From contig NZ_CP097263.1 in assembly GCF_028622115.1 (NCBI RefSeq), positions 7,936,001 through 8,000,000 on the forward strand: DNA of 64,000 nucleotides, in the 5' to 3' direction. The notes beneath the pieces were generated by a model. It saw only the letters and a program-made list of their open reading frames with translations. It searched no databases and was not told where the DNA came from. Positions 8,924 to 18,608 of this stretch are shown in pieces; within the stretch, counting starts at the first letter, position 1, and each line of letters opens with the position of its first letter. Made by a program: the position numbers and the translations under genes. The stretch comes from Kutzneria chonburiensis (GTDB taxonomy: Bacteria; Actinomycetota; Actinomycetes; Mycobacteriales; Pseudonocardiaceae).

Positions 8924-9306
8924 AAGCCGACCTCGCCCGGTTCTACCCGCGCGACGCCGACCAGCTGGACGCGTTCTGGCGCGGGGAGATGTCGTTGCGG
9001 CGCTTGCGGGTGTTGGTGCAGAACCTGCCCGCCGAGTCGGCGACGGCCCGCGCGGTCATCGGGCACGACTGGACGCCCGAGGCGCTGCTGCTGGCCGACC
9101 TGGTCGACGTCGTGCGGTTCCTGCGCGCCGAGTGGCTGATGGCGCACGAGGCGAACCCGGACCGGCCCGAGCCGATCCTGCGGCCCGGCGTCACCACCGC
9201 GCAGGACCGCCGCGACGCGCAGCGCGCGGCACATGATCACGTGATGTCCCAACTACATAGCAGGGGCGTAAGCGATGTCGTCGAAGGCCGGCAGCCTCTA
9301 CGTTGA
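8881..9306 (+). CDS. Tail assembly chaperone, frameshifted C-terminal part (gpT-like)
   Basis: From 8881 the frame offset by -1 reads YTVADVLGDHPERVEADLARF and continues through MSLRRLRVLVQNLPAES to TGA at 9306. There is no good independent start before 8989, so it is best read as the C-terminal half of a -1 frameshift product of the preceding gene. The slip site is not a classical heptamer; GGCCGCCCTAC at 8873-8883 is the likely area. One missing C in that C-run would give the same fusion, so an assembly error cannot be excluded. It overlaps the tape measure start by 32 bp. Confidence 0.7.
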   Translation, partial: YTVADVLGDHPERVEADLARFYPRDADQLDAFWRGEMSLRRLRVLVQNLPAESATARAVIGHDWTPEALLLADLVDVVRFLRAEWLMAHEANPDRPEPILRPGVTTAQDRRDAQRAAHDHVMSQLHSRGVSDVVEGRQPLR

Positions 9307-12300
9307 GGTCGTCCCGGTCGTCGTCGGCGTCGCCGAGTCCATCGTCCGCGACGCCGCCCAGCAGATCACGCAGGCCGGCAGCGCCCTGGGCGAGGCGCTG
9401 GGCGGACGCATCGTCAGCGCCACCACGGAATCGTCCAAGAACCTCGGCGAAGTCGTTGCCAAGCAAGTGATCTCGGTCGCCGAGGCCACGGGCGTCAAGG
9501 CCGGCGACGAGCTGGCGGACGGCATCGTGGCCGGCGCGACCAAGGCCGGCGACACCGCGGGCAAGAAAATCGCCGAGGGCATCGGCGACGGCGCGACCCG
9601 TGCTACCGCGTTGCTCAAGCAGGTCAACAAGAGCTTCGACGACGTCGGCGTGACCTCGGCGGCGTTCAGCGAACGCCTGTTGCGCCAGGCCGGCCAGACC
9701 ACGTCCGCCATCGGCAGCGCCAGCAGCTCGGTGGACAAGCTGGGCGTGGAGATGACCGGCGCGGCGTCGACCACCGAGAGCGTGTTCGCGCGCATCGGCA
9801 GCGCCATCCGCACCGGCGCGCTGGCCCCGCTGACCTCGGCGCGGGACACGTTGCAGCAGTACGGGTTGACCGCGGGCACCGCGTTCACGCTGGCCGGGGT
9901 CGCGGCCGCCAAGATGGGCATTGCCTTCGACGCCGCCGAGGAACAGTCCCTGGTGGCGTTCACCACGATGTTGCACGGCAGCCAGGCCGCCGCGCAGATG
10001 GTGGACCAGCTCAACACCTTCGCCGCCCAGACGCCGTTCGAGCTGGGCCAGGTCACCACCGCCGCCCAGCAGCTGCTGGCCTTCGGCTTTCAGGCCAAGG
10101 ATGTGCTGCCCACCCTGACCGCCATCGGCGACGCCGTCAGCGGTCTGGGTGGCGACGCCGGGATGATCGACCGCGTCACGCTGGCCATCGGACAGATGGC
10201 CGCCAAGGGCAAGATCCAGTCCGACGAGATCTTGCAGTTGACCGAGGCAGGTATCCCGGCGCTGCGGATCCTGGCCAACCAGATGGGCATCACCACCGGC
10301 GCCCTCCAGGACATGATCAGCAAGCCCGGCGGCCTGGTCGACGCCGGCAAGGCGATTCCCCTTCTGCTGCAAGGCATCGAGAAGGGCACGACCGGGGCGG
10401 CAGGGTCCACGCAGGCGTTCGCCGGCATGATGTCGGCGCAGGCCCAGACCCTGACCGGCATCTGGTCCAACTTCACCGACAACGCCAACCGGGCGCTGGG
10501 CCAGCTGTTCGAGCCGGCCATGCCCGCCATTAAGGCCGGGCTGGGACTGCTCACCGACGGCCTGGGCCAGGTGCCCGCGGTCATCACCGCCGTGCGCACG
10601 GCCGCGGCGCCGGTGTTCGCCTACCTGTCGCCGGCCTTCGCCGACCTCGGCCGCTTCGGCGGGCAGCTCGTCGTGGTGTTCGGCAACATCTGGTCGGCCG
10701 CCCGGCCGTTCGCCGAGCTGCTGGGCGGGCTGCTGCTGTCCTCGCTGCGCCAGGCCGGCGCGCTGCTGGCCGACGTCGTCGGCCCCGCGCTGGAGCGGGT
10801 GTCCGGTTGGCTGCGCCCGCTGATGCCGCTGGTGGTCGCCGTGGCCGCCGCGTTCGCCACCTGGGCGGTCTTCGACACCACGTTGACGTTGCTGGCCAAG
10901 GGCTTCCTGCTCGTGCGCTCCGCCGTGACCGGGGTGACCATCGCGTGGCGGGCGCTGGCCATCGCCTTCGACGCCAACCCCATCGGCATCATCATCCTGG
11001 CCGTGGCCGCCCTGGTGGCCGGCCTGATCTACGCCTACAACAACAGCGAGACGTTCCGCGCTGGCGTCCAGGCGGTGTTCGGGGCGCTGGTCACCGCGGC
11101 CGTGGCGGTCAAGGACGGCGTGGTGGTCGCCCTGCACGCGGTCGGCGACGCCGCCGTGTGGGTCTGGCGGACCATCCTGGTGCCGTTCTGGGACTTCGTG
11201 CAGTTCGGCGGCCAGCTGGTCGTTGCGGGCGTGCGCGCCTACCTCGGGCTGTGGGTCGCCGGCTTCCAGCTGGTCGCCGCCGCCGCGGTGTGGCTGTGGC
11301 GCACCGTCCTGGTCCCGGTGTTCGACGCCATCGGCCTGGTGTTCCGCGTTATCGGGGCCATTCTGTTCACCATTCTCGTGGCCCCGTACGTCATTGCGTT
11401 CCACCTTCTGCAGGACGCCACGATGGCGTTGTGGACGCACGCCGTCAAACCGGCGTTCGACGCCATCGGCGCATTGTTCGGCTGGATTCACGATCACGTC
11501 ATCGCGCCCATCGTCGCCAAGATCCGAATGCAGCTGGAAATCTGGCAGATCGCCATTCAGCTACTGTGGACGCAATACGTGAAGCCGGCGCTAGACGCCA
11601 TTTCCGACGCCTTTCACGTGGTGGCCGATTGGGTCGGCCGGCGGGTGGACGACGTCGTGGCCGGCTACCGCATGTGGCAGGCCGCCAACCGCGAATTGTG
11701 GGAGCGCTACCTCAAGCCCGTCCTGGACGCCATCGGCGACGGCTTCCGCGTGGTCGCAGGCTGGATCTCCGATCGGGTCAACGACGTGGTCGCCGGATAC
11801 AACCAGTGGCGCGACGCCATGGGCGACCTGTGGACAAATCACGTCCGCCCGATCCTCCAGGCCATCGGGGACGGTTTCAACTGGCTAGTTGATCACACGA
11901 TTAAATTCGTGGTGGACGGCGTCAAGTCGTACCTGGCCGATTGGGGCCTGGCCGCCCGGCTGCTGTGGGAGGACTGGCTCCAGCCCGCGTTCGCCAAGAT
12001 CGGCGACGCGGTCGGCGTCGTGGGCCGCGCTTTCGATTCCGCCGTCAGCTTCATCAAGACGTGCTGGGACAAGCTGGTGGATATCTGCCGGACGCCGATC
12101 AAATTTGTGATCGACACCGTCTATAACCACGGCATCGTGCCCACCTGGAATTACATTGCCGGCATTTTCGGGCTGGGCAAGCTGGACACGTACCAATTCG
12201 CCGGGGGCGGTGTCGTGCCCGGCTACGCGCCCGGCGTGGACAGCGTGCCGGCCTGGCTGTCGCCCGGTGAGTCCGTGCTGACCCCGGAGGCCACGCGGCT

Positions 12301-13234
12301 GCTGGGCGTGGACTTCATTCTGGCGCTCAACGCGATGTCCGGCCGCCCGCCCGGCGGCCTGGTCGGCGGCGAAGTCCATGCCGCGGGCGGCATCGGCGAC
12401 TTCCTGGGCGGCGTCTGGCACGACGTGACCGGCGCGGTGTCCTCGGCGTTCGGGTGGCTGGCCTCGATCGCTGGCGACGTCACCGGCGGCGTGCGGCAGC
12501 TGTTCGCCAGCGTGCTGGGCGACGCCGACCGCACCCCGGGCACGGACAGCCCGTGGCGGGACGCGGCGAAGTCCCCGCCCGGCAAGGTGGTCAGCGCCGT
12601 CATCGACAAGGTCAAGTCCTGGTTTGCCAGCTCCGATTCGGGCGGCACCCCGTATGCGGGGCCGATCGGGTCGGGCGTGCAGCAGTGGGCGCCGCTGGTG
12701 TTGCAGGCCCTGGCGATGCTCGGGCAGCCCGCCACCTGGCTGGACACCGTGCTGCGCCGGATGAACCAGGAATCCGGCGGAAACCCCAACGCCATCAACA
12801 ACTACGACATCAACGCGCAGCGTGGCGACCCGTCGCGGGGCCTCATGCAGGTCATCGGCTCCACCTTCGCCGCCTACCGCTCCCCGGCGCTGCCCAACAA
12901 CCTCTACGACCCGCTGGCCAACATCTACGCGGGCATGAACTACGCCATCCACGCCTACGGGTCGCTGGCCGGGATGAACCGGGCGGGCGGCTACGACAAC
13001 GGCGGGATGCTCCAGCCCGGATTCACCTTGGCATACAACGGAACCGGCCAGCCCGAACCCGTGCTGACCGCGTCCCAATGGGACAGCGTCCGCACCGCGG
13101 CCAACTCCTCGGGCACCACCAGCCTGACCGGCCGCCTGTACCTGGACTCCGGGCAGTTCCTCGGCGTCGTGCGCGGCGAAGTCGGTGCCGCACAAGACGC
13201 GCTGGGCACCGGAATCGCTCACCGCACCCGCTAG
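9275..13234 (+). CDS. Tail tape measure protein with internal lysozyme-like domain
   Basis: At 1319 residues this is the largest phage gene. It sets tail length and forms the DNA channel. Residues about 215-355 match the tape-measure N-terminal domain (MLHGSQAAAQMVDQL through GIPALRILANQMG). Hydrophobic segments at about 515-600 would cross the membrane. From 620 to 920 there are seven degenerate repeats of 44-47 residues (W-x4-KP-x3-DAIG-x2-F). Residues 1138-1245 are a transglycosylase SLT-like domain with probable catalytic E1166 (MNQESGGNP) and the GLMQVIGSTF motif; it could open peptidoglycan during DNA entry. The ATG lies inside the end of the chaperone frame. The frame is intact. Confidence 0.93.
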   Translation: MSSKAGSLYVEVVPVVVGVAESIVRDAAQQITQAGSALGEALGGRIVSATTESSKNLGEVVAKQVISVAEATGVKAGDELADGIVAGATKAGDTAGKKIAEGIGDGATRATALLKQVNKSFDDVGVTSAAFSERLLRQAGQTTSAIGSASSSVDKLGVEMTGAASTTESVFARIGSAIRTGALAPLTSARDTLQQYGLTAGTAFTLAGVAAAKMGIAFDAAEEQSLVAFTTMLHGSQAAAQMVDQLNTFAAQTPFELGQVTTAAQQLLAFGFQAKDVLPTLTAIGDAVSGLGGDAGMIDRVTLAIGQMAAKGKIQSDEILQLTEAGIPALRILANQMGITTGALQDMISKPGGLVDAGKAIPLLLQGIEKGTTGAAGSTQAFAGMMSAQAQTLTGIWSNFTDNANRALGQLFEPAMPAIKAGLGLLTDGLGQVPAVITAVRTAAAPVFAYLSPAFADLGRFGGQLVVVFGNIWSAARPFAELLGGLLLSSLRQAGALLADVVGPALERVSGWLRPLMPLVVAVAAAFATWAVFDTTLTLLAKGFLLVRSAVTGVTIAWRALAIAFDANPIGIIILAVAALVAGLIYAYNNSETFRAGVQAVFGALVTAAVAVKDGVVVALHAVGDAAVWVWRTILVPFWDFVQFGGQLVVAGVRAYLGLWVAGFQLVAAAAVWLWRTVLVPVFDAIGLVFRVIGAILFTILVAPYVIAFHLLQDATMALWTHAVKPAFDAIGALFGWIHDHVIAPIVAKIRMQLEIWQIAIQLLWTQYVKPALDAISDAFHVVADWVGRRVDDVVAGYRMWQAANRELWERYLKPVLDAIGDGFRVVAGWISDRVNDVVAGYNQWRDAMGDLWTNHVRPILQAIGDGFNWLVDHTIKFVVDGVKSYLADWGLAARLLWEDWLQPAFAKIGDAVGVVGRAFDSAVSFIKTCWDKLVDICRTPIKFVIDTVYNHGIVPTWNYIAGIFGLGKLDTYQFAGGGVVPGYAPGVDSVPAWLSPGESVLTPEATRLLGVDFILALNAMSGRPPGGLVGGEVHAAGGIGDFLGGVWHDVTGAVSSAFGWLASIAGDVTGGVRQLFASVLGDADRTPGTDSPWRDAAKSPPGKVVSAVIDKVKSWFASSDSGGTPYAGPIGSGVQQWAPLVLQALAMLGQPATWLDTVLRRMNQESGGNPNAINNYDINAQRGDPSRGLMQVIGSTFAAYRSPALPNNLYDPLANIYAGMNYAIHAYGSLAGMNRAGGYDNGGMLQPGFTLAYNGTGQPEPVLTASQWDSVRTAANSSGTTSLTGRLYLDSGQFLGVVRGEVGAAQDALGTGIAHRTR

Positions 13235-13249
13235 CAAGGGGTATCAGCC

Positions 13250-13990
13250 ATGACGTACGAACAGCGGGCGCCGCGCGACTACACGTTTGGCACGCTGGGA
13301 ACCGCGGTCGCCGTGTCCGACACGACGGTGTCCAGCACCGCCTTGGCCACCCTGGGCACCGGCTACTCGGCGACCCAGTACCTGCCGCTGGTCATCCATG
13401 ACCCGTCGCGTGGCGCGTACGAGATGGTCTGGGTGACCGGCCACGCCGCGGCCAGCCAACAGGTCACGGTCGTGCGGGGTCGCGAGGGCACGACAGCGCA
13501 GGCGTGGGCCTCCGGAACGCAGCTGGTTGCCGGACCGTCCACACGCGACGGTCTCCAGGCGCTGACCCGCGCCACCTTGCCGGCCGATCCGCACCTGGGG
13601 ATGCGGGCGCTGGTGGGGGACGAAAGCGTGGTTGTCGAGCGCACCGTCGGCGGCTGGCAGCCGTCGGTGGGCATCGCCAACCCGGCCGACGTCGGGCCGA
13701 TCATCAATGGTGGCAGCGCCTACCCGCCCGCGAACGCCGTGATTCTGGTCCGGGGCGGCTACTGGAACGGCCCGTCCGACGCCAACGGCAACAGCACGGT
13801 CAACTACCGGACCCCGTTTCCCAACGCGACGATTGCGGTCACGATCCTGTCTAACGCCTACGTCTCCGAAGGCCCGTTCGTGACGTGGGCGTCGAACGCG
13901 GCGGGGTTCAGCATCACGTCGTTTCAGGCGTCCACCGTGCGTCTGGCCAACGCCACCGTGTCCATCAGCTACATCGCCATTGGCTACTGA
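13250..13990 (+). CDS. Tail fibre / receptor-binding protein with gp53-like C-terminus
   Basis: A 246-residue tail protein right after the tape measure. The N-terminal part carries a beta-rich module ending in a VVRGREGTTAQAW stretch, common in phage particles that attach to the tail tip. The C-terminal part resembles gp53-like fibre tips: NGGSAYPPANA, YRTPFPNATIAVTI and a final SYIAIGY motif. It probably helps recognise the cell surface. Its place before the baseplate-hub-like genes, rather than after, is somewhat unusual. Confidence 0.75.
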   Translation: MTYEQRAPRDYTFGTLGTAVAVSDTTVSSTALATLGTGYSATQYLPLVIHDPSRGAYEMVWVTGHAAASQQVTVVRGREGTTAQAWASGTQLVAGPSTRDGLQALTRATLPADPHLGMRALVGDESVVVERTVGGWQPSVGIANPADVGPIINGGSAYPPANAVILVRGGYWNGPSDANGNSTVNYRTPFPNATIAVTILSNAYVSEGPFVTWASNAAGFSITSFQASTVRLANATVSISYIAIGY

Positions 13991-13992
13991 TC

Positions 13993-15417
13993 ATGGCCTG
14001 GGACGACTCGGCCTACGGCGTCGGGACCGTCGCCGGCACCATCGCCAACCTGGCCGTGCCTGGGCAGCAGCCCGCCCCGCCGATCCCCGGCGGCACCACG
14101 CTGTTCACCTACACCGCGCAGACCCCCGTAGCCCCCTGGTCCTACTGGGGATGGTCGGCCGGCGGCGTCGTGGGGCTCTACCCGGGCGGGGGCGTGGTCG
14201 TCGCGCCGGCGCCGGCCAGCGGCACCGTGTCGGTCACCGCCTGGTGGCCCGACGCGCCCAACGTGCTGCTGGTCCGGATCACCCCCGACGGCACCCGCAC
14301 GCCGGTGCGCGGCGCATACCCGCTCACCGCTGGAGCGAGTCGCCGAAACTACAGCCCCAACCCCTCGTTCGAAGCCGGACTCAACGGCTGCGCCGCGGGC
14401 ACCGGAAACCCGACGCTGACTCAGATCAGCCGTACCGGTGACCCGACCGCTGGGGCCTACGCCCTGCGCGCCACCGTCGCCGCGGCCGGCACCGACGAGG
14501 TGACGCTGCCCAGCGCGCTGTCCGGCGGCGTCGTCGTCACCGTCGGCGTGGACCTGCGGCTGTCGGCCCGGCCGACCGCGCTCACCATCACCGTGCAGTG
14601 GACGAGCGCGACCGGCACCGGCCTGCCGTCCACGTCGGTCACGCTGACCGCCGACGCCGTCAACCCGTCGGTCGCCCAGTGGGCGCGGCAAGTCGTCACC
14701 GTCACCCCGCCCGCCACCGCCGCAACCTCCGCCCTCAAGATCACGGCCACCGGGATGCCGGCCGGCGGCACGCTGGACGTGGACCGGGTCACGCTGGAGC
14801 AGGCGGCCACCGACGGGTCCTACGTGGCCGGCGACTCCACCGGCGGCGTGTGGACCGGCACCACGGCACTGTCCACGAGCGTCATCGCCCCCGTGCTGAC
14901 CGTCGCCGACGGCGAGGCCCCGCTGGACATCGCGCTCACCTACGAGGTGTACAACCCGGCGATCACCGGCGGCCGGGTCAAGGCCACCCCGGTCGTACTG
15001 GCCTCGACGGACACCGCATGGTTGACGCACCCCGCCACCCCGGCCGCCCCGCTGGCCTGCCAGCCCACCGTCACCCCGGCGCTGGTCCGCGGCCTGGACC
15101 AGGCCGTGTTCCGCGTGCTGGGCCGCGCCAACCCGGTGGTCGTGTCGGCCGCCAAGCGCGTGGCCCCGTCGGGCACCTTGTCGTTGTCGGTGACCAGCTT
15201 CGCCGCCCGGGACGCACTGCTGGCGCTACTGGCCGACGGGTCGCCGCTGCTGCTGCGCACGCCCAGCGCCTACGGCTACGGCGCCGGCCTGTGGCTGGCG
15301 TTCGCCGACGTCACCGAGGACCCCGGCCCGCTGGCCACCTGGCAGCAGACGCGCACGATCACGGCCCCGTTCCAAGTCGTCGACCGCCCCGCCGCGGCCA
15401 ACTCGGTCATCGTCTGA
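13993..15417 (+). CDS. Minor tail protein with carbohydrate-binding-like domain
   Basis: A 474-residue structural protein. I take ATG 13993, two bases after the preceding stop, although the frame is open upstream. The N-terminal part is Gly/Pro rich. At residues about 120-280 there is a jelly-roll-like module with the typical start NYSPNPSFEAGLNGC and a repeated TAGAYALRATV strand, like CBM4/9-type carbohydrate-binding modules. The C-terminal third resembles tail-tip hub proteins (PVVVSAAKRVAPSGTLSLSV). A role in binding the host wall polysaccharide is inferred. Its stop overlaps the next start. Confidence 0.75.
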   Translation: MAWDDSAYGVGTVAGTIANLAVPGQQPAPPIPGGTTLFTYTAQTPVAPWSYWGWSAGGVVGLYPGGGVVVAPAPASGTVSVTAWWPDAPNVLLVRITPDGTRTPVRGAYPLTAGASRRNYSPNPSFEAGLNGCAAGTGNPTLTQISRTGDPTAGAYALRATVAAAGTDEVTLPSALSGGVVVTVGVDLRLSARPTALTITVQWTSATGTGLPSTSVTLTADAVNPSVAQWARQVVTVTPPATAATSALKITATGMPAGGTLDVDRVTLEQAATDGSYVAGDSTGGVWTGTTALSTSVIAPVLTVADGEAPLDIALTYEVYNPAITGGRVKATPVVLASTDTAWLTHPATPAAPLACQPTVTPALVRGLDQAVFRVLGRANPVVVSAAKRVAPSGTLSLSVTSFAARDALLALLADGSPLLLRTPSAYGYGAGLWLAFADVTEDPGPLATWQQTRTITAPFQVVDRPAAANSVIV

Positions 15418-16526
15418 TGTGGCCACTGACCGCGCTTGCGGCGCAAACCCTGACCAGCAGCCACCAAATCGCCGTCCGCGGCACCGCCTATACCGCGGCG
15501 CTCGGGGTGCTGACCGACCTGCCGATCAGCGGCGGGTCGGTCACCGTCGCGTCCACCTCGCAGGTCCGCCGCACGGCGTCGGTCGACATCGCCGACCCCG
15601 CGCTGTGGCCCGCCAACCCCCTGGACATCTTGAGCCCGTTGGGGTCTGAGCTGGCCATTGAGTACGGCGTGGTGTTGCCCGGCGTCGGCATCGAGTGGGT
15701 GCCGCTGATCCGCGGCGTCATCAACTCCGCCTCCCGCACCCGCCCGGTGGCCTCCGGCCAGGGCGCGGTGACGCTGGTCCTCAACGACCGCTCCAGCCGG
15801 GTGGCGGACGACCGCCTGGACTCGCCCGCGCAGACCATCGCCAACGCCACGGCGGTCTCCGAGATCACCCGTTTGATTCAGCTGACGTTGCCGTCAGTGA
15901 CCGTCACCGACCGGACCGGGTCCAGCCAGGTGGCGGTCACGCTGGACATCGCGCGGGACAAGTGGGCCGACGGCGTGGAGAAGCTGGCCGACTCGATCGG
16001 CGCGGAGGTCTTCGCCGACCCCCTGGGCAACTTCGTCATCCGCAACCAACCCCAGCTCACCGACCCGTCGGTGTGGACGGTGGCCACCGGCCGCGGCGGC
16101 GTGCTGGTGCAGAAGGACGAGACGCTGACCCGCGACCTGGTCTACAACCGGGTGGTCGCCAGCGGGGCCACCACCGACGGCACCGCGCCGGTGTGGGTCG
16201 GCGTCTCGGACCTGGACCCGAACTCGCCGACCATGTACGGCGGGCCGTTCGGCCGCAAACCGCGCTTCTACACCAGCCCGTTGTTGACGACCACGGCGCA
16301 GTGCCAGACCACCGCGGCGGCGCTTCTGGCCCGCACCAAGGGAATCCAGGCCACCGTCACGCTGGCCACGATCACCAACCCCGGCCTGGACGCCGGGGAC
16401 GTGCTGCTGGTCCGCGACGGCATCACGGTAGAGGCGCACATCATCGACCAGGTCACCATCCCGTTGCGGCACACCGACATGCAGCAGATCACCACCCGGG
16501 TGATGACCCTGCCCGCGGAGTCATGA
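15417..16526 (+). CDS. Tail-tip / baseplate hub protein (DUF5047-like)
   Basis: A 369-residue protein beginning at the ATG that overlaps the previous TGA. It contains an early beta region (GGSVTVASTSQVRRTASVDIAD), a VPLIRGVI segment and a DIARDKWADGVEKLADSIGAEVF region. This resembles DUF5047-type actinophage minor tail proteins, which are related to hub proteins such as gp27/Tal. It is likely at the distal tail and not enzymatic. The family name is from memory of similar proteins and needs an HMM check. Confidence 0.75.
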   Translation: MWPLTALAAQTLTSSHQIAVRGTAYTAALGVLTDLPISGGSVTVASTSQVRRTASVDIADPALWPANPLDILSPLGSELAIEYGVVLPGVGIEWVPLIRGVINSASRTRPVASGQGAVTLVLNDRSSRVADDRLDSPAQTIANATAVSEITRLIQLTLPSVTVTDRTGSSQVAVTLDIARDKWADGVEKLADSIGAEVFADPLGNFVIRNQPQLTDPSVWTVATGRGGVLVQKDETLTRDLVYNRVVASGATTDGTAPVWVGVSDLDPNSPTMYGGPFGRKPRFYTSPLLTTTAQCQTTAAALLARTKGIQATVTLATITNPGLDAGDVLLVRDGITVEAHIIDQVTIPLRHTDMQQITTRVMTLPAES

Positions 16527-16527
16527 C

Positions 16528-16752
16528 ATGGATCCGATCAAGGCGTTGGACGACCGGTTGAACGCGCTGCGCGACAACCTGGTGACCACCGCGACCGTGT
16601 CCGGCACGTCCGGCACGAAGGTCATCGTCACCATGCAGGGCGCGTCGCTGACCCTGCCGCGGCTGACGTCCTACACCCCGACCGTCGGGGACGTCGTGAT
16701 TGTCCTGACGGCCTTCCCCGGTGCGTGGCTCGTGCTCGGCAAGCCCGCCTAG
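16528..16752 (+). CDS. Small OB-fold-like tail protein
   Basis: A 74-residue protein with a helical N-terminus (DPIKALDDRLNALRDNL) and a beta-barrel-like remainder (KVIVTMQGASLTLP, YTPTVGDVVIVL). Short proteins with an OB-like core near the tail hub can form a spike or adaptor. No close family is recognised. It lies 1 bp after the hub gene. Confidence 0.7.
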   Translation: MDPIKALDDRLNALRDNLVTTATVSGTSGTKVIVTMQGASLTLPRLTSYTPTVGDVVIVLTAFPGAWLVLGKPA

Positions 16753-16810
16753 CCACACCGCATCCGGCGTCCGCCGGTGCTTCACCCTGACCACCCCAAG
16801 GAGCTTCACC

Positions 16811-17134
16811 ATGGCATCGTCCCTTGCCCAGGTTGCCTACCTGGCTGGGTTTCCCGACTTCCTGAACCGCATCGAGGCCGCCATGGTCACGGCCGCGGTC
16901 GCCATCGGCAACGAGGGCACCAACGCCGGCACCGAGTACGAGCGGCTACGGCAGGCCCTGGCGACCAACGTTCTCCAGAACCGCGTCCACTACGCCGACG
17001 CGTTCGCCTGGCCCGTCGCGGCCAACCCGGTGATCACCGCCGACTCCTCCGACAACGACCTCCAGTACACGGTCAACAGCGTCTGGGACGCGGTGGCCGG
17101 CGCGGGCATTCCGCCCGCAACCCAGTCTGCGTAA
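16811..17134 (+). CDS. Conserved phage protein upstream of the endolysin
   Basis: A 107-residue protein. The ATG at 16811 is preferred over an in-frame upstream start because AAGGAG sits 8 bp upstream. The protein is helical ([21 protein letters not shown]), followed by an acidic region and a tail ending PPATQSA. Proteins of this type appear between tail and lysis genes in several actinophages. Function is unknown; a minor structural or lysis-linked role is possible. Confidence 0.7.
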   Translation: MASSLAQVAYLAGFPDFLNRIEAAMVTAAVAIGNEGTNAGTEYERLRQALATNVLQNRVHYADAFAWPVAANPVITADSSDNDLQYTVNSVWDAVAGAGIPPATQSA

Positions 17135-17144
17135 GGAAAAACGC

Positions 17145-18284
17145 ATGGACTACGGCATTGACGTCAGCATGTATAACGCCATCGCTGACGCAAACGCGGT
17201 GCGCGCCAACAACATCACCTATGCCTGGTGCAAGGCGACCGAGGGCGTGGGATGGGTGGACCCGTCCTTCGCCGCCAAGGTCGCCCAGCTGCGCGCGGCC
17301 GGGATCGTGGTCGGGGCCTACCACTTCATGCGCGCCGGGGACCCGGTCGCGCAGGCCCAGGCGTTCCGGCAGGTCGCCGGGGACGCCGGCTGCCTCAACG
17401 TCGGGGCGCTCATGCCGATGGCGGACATGGAGGCCGCCGACGTGCAGGGCAACGCCAACGACATGGTGACCCGCTTCTACGACGCGCTGGGCGTGCAGCC
17501 GGTCGACTGCTACGGCAACGTCAACTGGTGGACCAACTACCTGGCCCCCGGGGCGTGGGGTAACCGCAACATCCTGGGGCACATCGCCCAGTACAACGGC
17601 GACCCCGGCAACACCTCGTGGAGCTACGACCACGCCGCGGTCCACCAGCACACCTCGGCCGGGGTCGTGTCCGGGATCCCCGGCAACGTCGACCGGGACG
17701 CGACGCTGGGCGCGTACTCGTTGCAGGCCATCACCATCGGCAACACCAGCCCGCCTCAAGGGCCGGTCGACGCGCCGACGCAGAACCGCTCCGACGCCGA
17801 CACCTGGACCGTGGCGGCCGGGGACACCTTGTCCCGCATCGCCTCGGCGTGGGGCGTCACGGTGTCCGCGGTGGCCACCGCGAACGCCATCCCCAACGCC
17901 GACCTGATCTACGTCGGGCAGGTCATCCACCGGCCCGGCACGGCCGGCGCCGCACCCGCACCGGCAGCCAGCGCCGACACCTACACCGTCGTGTCCGGGG
18001 ACACGCTGTCGGGCATCGCCGCGGCGCACGGCACATCGGTGGCCACCCTCGTGCAGCTCAACGGGATCTCCAACCCCGACCGGATCTACCCCGGCCAGGT
18101 GATCCAGCTCCCCACAGCGACGGTTTCTGCTGCGCCGCAACAGGTCTACGTCGTGCAGTCCGGCGACACGCTGGGCGCAATCGCCGCGCGGCTGGGCTAC
18201 CCCGGCGGCTACCCGGCGCTGGCCGCCCGCAACGGCATCTCCAACCCCGACCGGATCTACCCCGGCCAGCCCATCTACTACTGA
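17145..18284 (+). CDS. Endolysin: GH25 muramidase with three LysM domains
   Basis: This 379-residue enzyme would cleave the beta-1,4 bond between N-acetylmuramic acid and N-acetylglucosamine at the end of the lytic cycle. Residues 1-195 are a GH25 domain, with the family aspartate D6 in GIDVSMY and the probable catalytic D94-x-E96 in MADMEAAD. Three LysM peptidoglycan-binding motifs follow at about 221-265, 281-325 and 332-379, each with GDTL and a NPDRIYPGQ or similar end. There is no signal peptide, so release should need the holin encoded next. An AAGGAAAAA sequence precedes the ATG. Confidence 0.95.
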   Translation: MDYGIDVSMYNAIADANAVRANNITYAWCKATEGVGWVDPSFAAKVAQLRAAGIVVGAYHFMRAGDPVAQAQAFRQVAGDAGCLNVGALMPMADMEAADVQGNANDMVTRFYDALGVQPVDCYGNVNWWTNYLAPGAWGNRNILGHIAQYNGDPGNTSWSYDHAAVHQHTSAGVVSGIPGNVDRDATLGAYSLQAITIGNTSPPQGPVDAPTQNRSDADTWTVAAGDTLSRIASAWGVTVSAVATANAIPNADLIYVGQVIHRPGTAGAAPAPAASADTYTVVSGDTLSGIAAAHGTSVATLVQLNGISNPDRIYPGQVIQLPTATVSAAPQQVYVVQSGDTLGAIAARLGYPGGYPALAARNGISNPDRIYPGQPIYY

Positions 18285-18297
18285 ACGGGGGTCCACG

Positions 18298-18597
18298 ATG
18301 GACAGCGCTACCCGCCCGCGTCCGATCCTGGCCGCCATCACCTCCGGCGGAACCCTGATCACCGCCGTGGGCACGCTGCTGGCCGGCCTGGTGGCCTTCG
18401 GCGTGCTCAACAGCGAACAGGCCAGCGCGATCAACAACCTGGTCGCCGCGGTGCTCACCGTCATCCCGCCCGCCACGGCCGTACTCGTGCAGCTCCACAT
18501 CCTGCGCACCGCCGAACCGCAGGTGACGCCCGTGGCCGATCCGCAGGACACCGACGGCACCGCCCTGGTCCGGCCGCTCGCGGCCCCGCCGAAGTAA
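18298..18597 (+). CDS. Holin-like membrane protein
   Basis: A 99-residue protein with two hydrophobic helices, at about 14-36 (AAITSGGTLITAVGTLLAGL) and 45-67 (INNLVAAVLTVIPPATAVLV), and a polar C-terminal tail. The size, two-helix layout and position 13 bp after the endolysin gene fit a holin that opens the membrane for the endolysin. Holins are not conserved in sequence, so the call rests on topology and context. GGGGG upstream is the likely ribosome-binding site. Confidence 0.8.
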   Translation: MDSATRPRPILAAITSGGTLITAVGTLLAGLVAFGVLNSEQASAINNLVAAVLTVIPPATAVLVQLHILRTAEPQVTPVADPQDTDGTALVRPLAAPPK

Positions 18598-18608
18598 GGC
18601 CGGCGCCG

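Noticed and set aside
9191-11497. A 768-residue open frame on the minus strand opposite the tape measure gene
   Set aside because: It is a low-complexity Gly/Arg/His-rich frame forced by high GC in the third codon positions of the true gene. The plus-strand tape measure has clear domains.
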